Positions 1 to 5,635 of a stretch of DNA of 18,232 nt are shown piece after piece. Made by a program: the position numbers and the translations under genes. The notes below the pieces were generated by a model, which was not told where the DNA came from, searched no databases, and worked only from the letters and a program-made list of their open reading frames with translations. How positions within the stretch are numbered: the stretch's first letter is position 1; the number at the start of each line of letters is the position of its first letter. Source of the DNA: Candidatus Cloacimonadota bacterium (GTDB lineage Bacteria; Cloacimonadota; Cloacimonadia; Cloacimonadales; TCS61). The stretch is from contig JACNIV010000206.1 in the NCBI GenBank assembly GCA_014382915.1, positions 1 to 18,232 on the forward strand. Direction: 5' to 3'.

Positions 1-34
1 AAAAGTTACATTTTTTTTATAAAGTAGATAAATA

Positions 35-1390
35 CTAAAATTTTAAACTGAATTCAGTTTTTACATTCGGTTCGGAATTGGCAGTAATAGTTCCTCCGTG
101 AAATCGCATGATCTGACGTGAAAGGCTTAATCCAATCCCGGAACCACTTGCTTTGGTTGTAAAAAAGGGAATGAATATTTTATCGATCACATCTTCCAGG
201 ATGCCAGGACCGTTGTCTACTACCTGAATGGCAACTTTTCCTCTTTTATCCAGGAAAGCATTAAGTTCCATTTTGCCGTTTTCCTGTCCTTCCAATGCAT
301 GCTGAGAATTCTTCAGCAGGTTTAGAAGAACCTGCTCGATCTGCTGCTGATCGGCAGTTACTTCCAACGTTTCAGGAATGATAGATCTTTTACAACTGAT
401 GTTATTTTTTTGCAGTTCTTCTTCCATAAGAAGTTTAACATTATCAAAAATGTTTTTAACAGGTACTATTTCAAACTCTGGTTTGGGTATTTTTGTAAGA
501 TCACGGTAAGATTCCACAAAACGGATTAACCCCGTACTTCGCTTATTGATTGTCATCATAGATTTTCTTATATCTTCCACGGTTTCATCGTCTATTTCCT
601 GTGGGATATTATCGGTCGTATCAATATCCTTCAATAATTTTGCAACAGTAGCAGAAAGAGACGCAATGGGTGTAATGGAATTCATCATTTCATGTGTAAG
701 AACGCTTATCAGCTTCTGCCAGGCAGCCATTTCCTGCTCTTCCAATTCACTTTGTATATTCTGAATGGAAACCAGGGTTATACTTCTATTCCGCAATTTG
801 AATTCAGTGGCATATACTGCCAGTTGAAGCATTTGATCTTCATCGGAAGTGCGTATCAGCGTCCGTTCACCCGGTTTCATTTTCTTGAGTGTTTTTACTA
901 AATCGCTACTAAAGTTTTTTAAATTTTCAATATTTTTTAGTCTCGATACCTGGAACATTTTTTTTGCACTGTTATTGATTATCTCCACAGTTCCATCTTT
1001 GCGATACGCAATAAGACTGATACCAATATGCTGAATGACGTTCTGCAGGTAAAAATAATGCTCTTCTTTTTCCGAACGGATCTTTTGGAAATCCCCGATC
1101 ACATTGTTGAATGCTTCTTTAAGCCCATCATAAGAAGTTCCCAGTCCTTCGATCTTGAAAGAACGGGAAAAATCGGAATAACGTATGGAATCAAGGAAAG
1201 TAGTAAGGTAGCGGTTCGTTTTCTGAATGTACTGGAACATGGATGATATTTGTAATATAGTTATCACACCAAGAAGAATCGGAGTAACACTGAAACCAAG
1301 ATTATAAACAGAGATGAATGTTAAAAGCATTGTTATAGATATTAGAATAATTCGTACAGAACAGTTGATCTTAAAATTTTTATAAATCAT
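35..1390 (-). CDS. NtrY-like sensor histidine kinase (PAS, HisKA, HATPase)
   Basis: This 451-residue protein is a membrane-bound histidine kinase that should phosphorylate the response regulator encoded just upstream. Two hydrophobic segments (about residues 12-28 and 34-50) are separated by only a few residues, so there is almost no periplasmic part. A linker and PAS-like region follow (about 110-210). The H-box LTHEMMNSITP carries the likely phospho-acceptor H233. The ATPase domain shows an N-box (NLLKNSQHAL, N357/N361), the G1 box DNGPG (392-396), the F-box FIPFFTTK (406-413) and the G2 box GSGIGLS (416-422). The start overlaps the end of the regulator gene by 11 bases, which implies translational coupling. 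Order and domains match NtrY-type partners of NtrC-type regulators. The stimulus is unknown, and the lack of a periplasmic sensor suggests a membrane or cytoplasmic signal. Confidence 0.93.
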   Translation of the reverse strand: MIYKNFKINCSVRIILISITMLLTFISVYNLGFSVTPILLGVITILQISSMFQYIQKTNRYLTTFLDSIRYSDFSRSFKIEGLGTSYDGLKEAFNNVIGDFQKIRSEKEEHYFYLQNVIQHIGISLIAYRKDGTVEIINNSAKKMFQVSRLKNIENLKNFSSDLVKTLKKMKPGERTLIRTSDEDQMLQLAVYATEFKLRNRSITLVSIQNIQSELEEQEMAAWQKLISVLTHEMMNSITPIASLSATVAKLLKDIDTTDNIPQEIDDETVEDIRKSMMTINKRSTGLIRFVESYRDLTKIPKPEFEIVPVKNIFDNVKLLMEEELQKNNISCKRSIIPETLEVTADQQQIEQVLLNLLKNSQHALEGQENGKMELNAFLDKRGKVAIQVVDNGPGILEDVIDKIFIPFFTTKASGSGIGLSLSRQIMRFHGGTITANSEPNVKTEFSLKF

Positions 1391-2756
1391 ACTTTCCCAA
1401 CCTTCTGTACAGTGAAGCCCTGGTTAGACCCAGTTCTTTGGCTGCTGCACTTATATTACCGTTGTTTTTGCGCAAAACGCGCTGGATCACCTCCTTTTCT
1501 ACTTCCTCTATGTTGTAAGATCCAAAGCTATCTTCCATATTTATATCACCTGGTTTTGTAAGCATGAAGTCTGCTGGTTGCAGAATATTCGATTCGCTTA
1601 ATATAACTGCCCGTTCCACAGAATGCTGCAACTCACGCACATTACCCGGCCAATTATATTGTTCCATCTTTCTTAAGGCAGCAGATGATATTCCTTTTAT
1701 ATTCTTCTTGTATTTTATCAGGTTCATTTTTAAGAAATGTTCTGCCAATAATTTTATATCTCCAATCCTCTCTCGAAGTACTGGCAGGTGTATTTCAACT
1801 GTGTTAATTCTATATAGAAGGTCCTGGCGAAATTGATTTTCTTTTGACATTTTATAAACAGGCATGTTCGTAGCACAGATCAACCTTACATCAACTGGTA
1901 TATGCTTATTTGAACCTACTCGTATCACTTCCCTTTTCTCTAACACCTGTAAAAGCTTCGATTGCAGGGATAGAGAAAGATTACCTATTTCATCCAAAAA
2001 TAATGTTCCTCCAGAAGCAATTTCGAAACGTCCAGGTTTATCCCTCTTTGCATCTGTGAATGCGCCTCTCACATGTCCGAATAACTCACTTTCGAAAAGA
2101 GTTTCGCTTATTGCTCCCAGGTCTACATTAAGAAAGACTTCATTACTTCTGGGTGAATTTCTGTGCAGTGCTCTGGCAACCAGTTCTTTTCCCGTTCCAT
2201 TTTCTCCTAGAATAAGTACATTGGCATCGGTAGAGGCAACTTTCATGATTGTTCCGATAACATTCTGCATTTCCTGAGAATTCCCTATAAAATCATGAAA
2301 AGGTAGATCCATAGTAGCACTCAATTCTTTTTGTTTCATTCGCAGGTTATCTGCTTCTTTCAGAGAGCCTCGTAATTTTAAAGCAGAAGATAATGTTGCC
2401 AGAAGTTTCTCATTCTGCCATGGTTTCAAAACAAAATCCACAGCACCTAATTTGATAGCTCTCACTGCCTTCTCAATATCACCATATGCGGTTATAAAAA
2501 CCACCACAGCAAACGGATCGATCTCCAATATTTTCTCAAGCCAGTTAAAACCCTCCTGACCGCTGATGGAATCTTTAGTAAAATTCATATCAAGCAGTAT
2601 TACATCGTAATTTTCTTTTTGCATCAATTCAGGAATTCTATCGGGATTTTTCTCAATATGGATCAATTCCACATGGTTTTTTAATAATAATTTTAGACTA
2701 AAAAGAATGTCTTCATTATCGTCAACTGCCAAAATCTTACCATATTTCTCATTCAT
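1380..2756 (-). CDS. Sigma-54-dependent response regulator (NtrC/AtoC family)
   Basis: This 458-residue transcription activator has the three classic NtrC parts. The receiver domain (1-120) has acidic residues D12/D13, phospho-site D56, T89 and K111. The AAA+ domain (about 153-385) has Walker A GENGTGKE (184-191), the sigma-54 contact loop GAFTDA (231-236), Walker B GGTLFLDE (249-256) and the arginine-finger segment FRQDLLYR (309-316). A Fis-type helix-turn-helix lies at 431-452 (NGNISAAAKELGLTRASLYR). The sigma-54 loop reads GAFTDA instead of the textbook GAFTGA. I know this as a frequent natural variant, so I still call it a functional activator. It is the first gene of the minus-strand pair and has a GGAG ribosome site a few bases before its ATG. 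It diverges from the efflux genes, whose first promoter is of the sigma-54 type, so that operon is the obvious target. Confidence 0.96.
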   Translation of the reverse strand: MNEKYGKILAVDDNEDILFSLKLLLKNHVELIHIEKNPDRIPELMQKENYDVILLDMNFTKDSISGQEGFNWLEKILEIDPFAVVVFITAYGDIEKAVRAIKLGAVDFVLKPWQNEKLLATLSSALKLRGSLKEADNLRMKQKELSATMDLPFHDFIGNSQEMQNVIGTIMKVASTDANVLILGENGTGKELVARALHRNSPRSNEVFLNVDLGAISETLFESELFGHVRGAFTDAKRDKPGRFEIASGGTLFLDEIGNLSLSLQSKLLQVLEKREVIRVGSNKHIPVDVRLICATNMPVYKMSKENQFRQDLLYRINTVEIHLPVLRERIGDIKLLAEHFLKMNLIKYKKNIKGISSAALRKMEQYNWPGNVRELQHSVERAVILSESNILQPADFMLTKPGDINMEDSFGSYNIEEVEKEVIQRVLRKNNGNISAAAKELGLTRASLYRRLGKYDL

Positions 2757-2796
2757 AAAAACTCCAAATATTTAAATTTATGATTCCTCCTTCCTA

Positions 2797-2814
2797 ATCC
2801 GGCAACTGCCGGAT
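2797..2814. repeat. Perfect palindrome in divergent intergenic region
   Basis: ATCCGGCA and TGCCGGAT form a perfect 8-bp inverted repeat around a 2-base loop, 40 bases before the response regulator start. It is GC-rich compared with its surroundings and resembles the dispersed palindromic (REP-like) repeats elsewhere in the window. In the minus-strand mRNA it would be a hairpin in the 5' leader. Confidence 0.7.
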
Positions 2815-2832
2815 GGGAAGAAACTAATACCT

Positions 2833-2865
2833 GAAGTTTCTGCTTCAGTACGAAGTAGAAACTTC
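2833..2865. repeat. Long imperfect inverted repeat
   Basis: Arms GAAGTTTCTGCTTC (2833-2846) and GAAGTAGAAACTTC (2852-2865) pair over 14 bases with one mismatch around a 5-base loop. Each arm is itself partly palindromic (GAAG...CTTC). This is the second of three closely spaced hairpins between the two transcription units. No T-run follows in either direction, so it is more likely a dispersed repeat than a terminator. Confidence 0.7.
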
Positions 2866-2876
2866 GTGAATATCAC

Positions 2877-2902
2877 CATTCCCAACTGGAAAGTTGGGAA
2901 TG
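2877..2902. repeat. Palindromic repeat with ATTCCCAA core
   Basis: CATTCCCAACT and AGTTGGGAATG form a perfect 11-bp inverted repeat around a GGAA loop. The ATTCCCAA...TTGGGAAT core recurs 10 kb away at 13097-13117, which marks it as a member of a dispersed repeat family. Confidence 0.75.
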
Positions 2903-3025
2903 AGCAGTGGAGTATACCGCCTAACAATTCTCGTTACATAGTTCCCTGCTATTCTTATATTCCCCCTACTTCGGAGAATAATAAGGATTAAAATGCAAAA
3001 TCACTTTACTCCGTCAATAAAAAAC

Positions 3026-3063
3026 TGTCCGCTACCGAACACACTTTAGTTCATAATCGAACA
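3026..3063. promoter_or_regulatory. Putative tandem activator-binding sites (UAS)
   Basis: Two dyads of the form GTYC-N6-GAAC lie at 3027-3040 (GTCC...GAAC) and 3049-3062 (GTTC...GAAC). They share the right-hand 7-mer CGAACAC and are spaced exactly 22 bp apart, close to two helical turns. Their centres lie about 110 and 88 bases upstream of the expected sigma-54 start site, within the usual range for NtrC-type enhancer sites. The natural ligand is the response regulator encoded next door. The dyads are visible in the sequence; the binding role is inference. Confidence 0.5.
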
Positions 3064-3115
3064 CTCAAGCCAAACTTGCGATTTGCTAATTCTTTATAAT
3101 ATAGCGAATTACCGT

Positions 3116-3132
3116 TTGGCACGCTATTTGCA
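3116..3132 (+). promoter_or_regulatory. Sigma-54 (-24/-12) promoter of the efflux operon
   Basis: The sequence TTGGCACGCTATTTGCA matches the sigma-54 consensus TGGCACG-N4-TTGCW at every defined position. GG (3118-3119) and GC (3130-3131) have the required 10-base gap. Counting from the -12 element, transcription should start near 3143, leaving a leader of about 25 bases before the adaptor ATG at 3168. An NtrC-type regulator gene lies divergently next to it and paired dyads lie upstream, so this is very likely the operon promoter. Confidence 0.88.
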
Positions 3133-3156
3133 ATAATATAAGCTGTGATAAAGAAA

Positions 3157-3162
3157 AAGGAG
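3157..3162 (+). promoter_or_regulatory. Ribosome binding site of the adaptor gene
   Basis: AAGGAG lies 5 bases before the ATG at 3168 and within the short leader predicted from the sigma-54 promoter, which fixes the start codon of the adaptor gene. Confidence 0.75.
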
Positions 3163-3167
3163 TTTGT

Positions 3168-4418
3168 ATGGATCGAAAGATTGAAAAGAAAAAGTGGACG
3201 CTAAAAAAGATAATCTGGTTATCTATTGGTGGGATCTTTATATTTCTAATTTTATACAATTTAATATTTGGAGACCATAGTTCTAAGTTCAATGTTCAAA
3301 AGGAACGCATTTCCATTGAAGAAGTCAAGGAAGATTTTTTCCAGGATTATATCACAGTAACCGGAACAGTTGAACCCATAAGTACGATCTTCCTGGATGC
3401 AATGGAGGGTGGTCGTGTGGAAGAGATTGTTACGGAAGAGGGTACAATGGTACAAAAAGGAGATGTGATACTGCGTCTCAGCAATACAAATCTCCATCTC
3501 GAAATAATGAATCGTGAAGCAAATTTAGCTGAACAGATAAACAACTTACGAAATACCCGACTTTCTATGGAACAAAATAAATTAAGCCTGACCAGGCAAT
3601 TACTTGAACTTGATTATCAATTTAACATCCAGAAAAGAGAATATGAAAACAGTAAAGACCTCTTTAGTAAAAAATATATTTCAGATAAAGAATTTGAAGA
3701 AGAAAAGGAATACTATGAATATCTGGCTAAAACACGAGAACTGGTAATTGAAAACCAGAAAGCAGATTCACTTTTCCGTGAAATTCAAGTTGCCCAATTG
3801 GAAAACTCAGTTGAACAAATGCAGCTCAATCTGGAATTTGTAAGAAAGAAACTGGATAACTTAAGCGTAAAAGCACCTGTAAGTGGCTTACTTGTTAGCG
3901 TTAATGCAGAGATCGGAGAAGCTAAATCGGCGGGACAAAGACTTGGACAAATACATGTATTAGATGAATTCAAGATCCGCCTGGAAATAGACGAACATTA
4001 TATTTCACGTGTCCATGCAAACCTGATTGGAGAATTTGATTTCACAGGAAAAACATATAAATTACGCATTAAAAAAATATATCCCGAAGTTCGAAATGGT
4101 CGTTTTGGAGTTGATCTTGTTTTCACAGAAGATGTGCCAGATAGAATTAGAACTGGTCAAACATTCCGCGTTAAATTGGAACTTGGAGAATCCAAAATGG
4201 CAATTTTAGTCCCACGTGGTGGATTCTACCAAAGCACTGGTGGTCAATACATATTTGTTATCGATCCCACCGAAAAATTTGCTGTTAAACGTGATATCAG
4301 ACTAGGTAGAATGAACCCCAGATATTACGAAGTATTGGAAGGACTTGAACCTGGTGAGAAAGTTATTATATCCAGTTATGATAACTTTGGAAGAGCAGAA
4401 AAGTTGATACTTAAGTAG
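3168..4418 (+). CDS. Periplasmic adaptor (HlyD/MacA-type membrane fusion protein)
   Basis: This 416-residue protein should bridge the inner-membrane transporter and the TolC-type channel. A basic N-terminus is followed by one membrane anchor (about 13-35), with no lipobox. The first half of the lipoyl domain is at about 60-106 (ITVTGTVEP, GGRVEEIVTEEGTMVQKGD). A long charged alpha-helical hairpin spans about 107-230. The second lipoyl half contains VKAPVSGLLVSVNAEIGE (234-251). The beta-barrel covers about 266-338 and the membrane-proximal domain about 342-416 (ending YEVLEGLEPGEKVIISSYDNFG). The length fits MacA-like adaptors of MacB/FtsX-type pumps. It is the first gene after the sigma-54 promoter. 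The ATPase and permeases downstream make a tripartite efflux role nearly certain; the substrate is unknown. Confidence 0.93.
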   Translation: MDRKIEKKKWTLKKIIWLSIGGIFIFLILYNLIFGDHSSKFNVQKERISIEEVKEDFFQDYITVTGTVEPISTIFLDAMEGGRVEEIVTEEGTMVQKGDVILRLSNTNLHLEIMNREANLAEQINNLRNTRLSMEQNKLSLTRQLLELDYQFNIQKREYENSKDLFSKKYISDKEFEEEKEYYEYLAKTRELVIENQKADSLFREIQVAQLENSVEQMQLNLEFVRKKLDNLSVKAPVSGLLVSVNAEIGEAKSAGQRLGQIHVLDEFKIRLEIDEHYISRVHANLIGEFDFTGKTYKLRIKKIYPEVRNGRFGVDLVFTEDVPDRIRTGQTFRVKLELGESKMAILVPRGGFYQSTGGQYIFVIDPTEKFAVKRDIRLGRMNPRYYEVLEGLEPGEKVIISSYDNFGRAEKLILK

Positions 4419-4426
4419 TGCAAGAA

Positions 4427-4461
4427 GAGCATAGAGCAATGGGCAAAGGGCAGAGAACAAA
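4427..4461 (+). repeat. Degenerate tandem heptamer array, upstream flank of the S23 gene
   Basis: Five consecutive 7-base units can be read: GAGCATA, GAGCAAT, GGGCAAA, GGGCAGA, GAACAAA (consensus about GRGCANA). The array begins 9 bases after the adaptor stop codon and ends 11 bases before the S23 gene start. It has an inverted counterpart after that gene at 4831-4877. Confidence 0.6.
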
Positions 4462-4472
4462 GGAAATGAAGA

Positions 4473-4832
4473 ATGAGTAAGTTTAGATTTGAAGATTTGG
4501 AAATTTGGAAAATAGCAATCGAGATATTGGATATGTGCATGGAAATAGCAGATATTCTGGAACAAACCCATCTTTATAAATTTGCAGAACAATTAAGAGC
4601 AGCAGGATTGAGCATTTCCAATAATATTGCTGAAGGCTCCGGTTCGAATTCTGATAAAGAGTTTTATAGATTTCTAAATTACTCACGCCGCTCTTCTTTT
4701 GAAGTTGCAAATATTACTATGTATTTGATTCATAAGCAGATAATTGGCATTGATTGGAAATCAAAAATGGTCGACAAATTGGATATTTTATGCAGAAAAA
4801 TCTCGAATTTTCAAAAAACACTAAAAGGATAA
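4473..4832 (+). CDS. Four-helix bundle protein, S23/IVP (23S rRNA intervening sequence) family
   Basis: This 119-residue protein carries the hallmarks of the S23/IVP family: FEDLEIWKIAIEI at the N-terminus, LRAAGLSISNNIAEGSGS (41-58) and FYRFLNYSRRSSFEVAN (64-80). Members form pentameric four-helix bundles. They were first seen as ORFs inside intervening sequences of 23S rRNA, and they resemble the Avd accessory protein of diversity-generating retroelements. Most occur as isolated genes of unknown function. Here it sits in the same orientation between adaptor and ATPase, with AAAGGA 8 bases before the ATG. It is not a known part of efflux pumps. The inverted heptamer arrays on both sides suggest it arrived as a cassette. 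No retroelement or variable repeat is nearby, so a retroelement role is unlikely here. Confidence 0.88.
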   Translation: MSKFRFEDLEIWKIAIEILDMCMEIADILEQTHLYKFAEQLRAAGLSISNNIAEGSGSNSDKEFYRFLNYSRRSSFEVANITMYLIHKQIIGIDWKSKMVDKLDILCRKISNFQKTLKG

Positions 4833-4877
4833 AATGCACTGTGCGCACTGCCCTATGCACTAAGCACTATGCATTTT
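4831..4877 (-). repeat. Degenerate heptamer array and hairpin, downstream flank of the S23 gene
   Basis: Read on the minus strand this stretch is a run of 7-base units such as GTGCTTA, GTGCATA, GGGCAGT and GCGCACA, close to the units upstream of the S23 gene. Minus-strand 4872-4843 matches plus-strand 4429-4458 at 21 of 30 positions without gaps, so the two arrays are an inverted pair. The outer edges AAAATGCA (4831-4838) and TGCATTTT (4870-4877) also form a perfect local inverted repeat. Confidence 0.6.
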
Positions 4878-4914
4878 CGAAATATATTGAGAAAATAAAA
4901 AAACGGAGGAAAAA

Positions 4915-5604
4915 ATGATTAAAACTAACAATCTTACCAAGATCTACAGGACGGATGAAGTAGAAACTGTAGCACTGAACAATGTAAATGTGGAGGTAGC
5001 CAAAGGTGAATTTGTAGCTGTTATGGGTCCTTCAGGATGCGGGAAATCGACGCTTCTTAATGTAATTGGACTTCTGGATAATCCAACAAGCGGTGAATAT
5101 TACTTCAACACTCAGGAAGTTTCCAAATACACCGAAAGAATGCGTACGAACATGAGAAAATCCAATATCGGGTTCATCTTCCAGAGCTTTAACCTGATCG
5201 ATGAATTGACAGTTTATGAAAATGTGGAACTCCCTCTTCTTTACATTAAAATGTCTTCTGCCGAAAGAAAGAAAAGAGTAAATGAAGTTCTGGACAGAAT
5301 GAAAATAGCTCATCGAGCCAAGCATTTTCCACAACAGCTTTCCGGTGGTCAACAGCAGCGTGTTGCCGTGGCCAGAGCTGTTATCACAAAACCAAAGCTT
5401 ATGCTGGCAGACGAACCTACTGGTAACCTGGATTCTGCAAATGGTGAAGAGGTTATGGATCTGCTTACACAACTTAATGAAGAAGGTACCACTATTATAA
5501 TGGTTACCCACTCGCCATCTCATGCCGAATATGCCCACAGAACCATTCAATTATTCGATGGTCATATTGTTACCGAAAATATAAAGAAAGAATTCCATCT
5601 TTAA
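4915..5604 (+). CDS. ABC transporter ATPase, MacB/LolD type
   Basis: This 229-residue protein is the only ATPase gene in the cluster and should power the FtsX-type permeases. Walker A is GPSGCGKST (38-46), the Q-loop glutamine is Q90 (FIFQSFNLIDELTVYENVELPL region), the signature is LSGGQQQRVAVARA (142-155), Walker B is LMLADEP (162-168) and the H-loop histidine is H199. The phrase FQSFNLIDELTVYENVELPL is typical of the LolD/MacB/FtsE-like group. All catalytic motifs are intact and the length is normal. A strong GGAGG lies 5 bases before the ATG. The 78-base gap after the S23 gene contains the inverted heptamer array, so the ATPase probably followed the adaptor directly before that insertion. 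Confidence 0.96.
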   Translation: MIKTNNLTKIYRTDEVETVALNNVNVEVAKGEFVAVMGPSGCGKSTLLNVIGLLDNPTSGEYYFNTQEVSKYTERMRTNMRKSNIGFIFQSFNLIDELTVYENVELPLLYIKMSSAERKKRVNEVLDRMKIAHRAKHFPQQLSGGQQQRVAVARAVITKPKLMLADEPTGNLDSANGEEVMDLLTQLNEEGTTIIMVTHSPSHAEYAHRTIQLFDGHIVTENIKKEFHL

Positions 5605-5635
5605 TGAAAAGCTCAATGAAAGTAGGGAGGCATAT

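Noticed and set aside
2954..2985. Terminator-like dyad CTTATATTC / GAATAATAAG
   Set aside because: The stem needs a bulge, is AT-rich and is followed by no T-run in either direction, so I do not call a terminator.
4473..4832. Diversity-generating retroelement (Avd-like protein)
   Set aside because: The protein is similar in fold to Avd, but there is no reverse transcriptase, template repeat or variable repeat in the window.
5032..5550. 172-codon open frame on the minus strand inside the ATPase gene
   Set aside because: It is antisense to a clear ABC ATPase with all motifs intact; the translation is cysteine/histidine-rich noise typical of a shadow frame.
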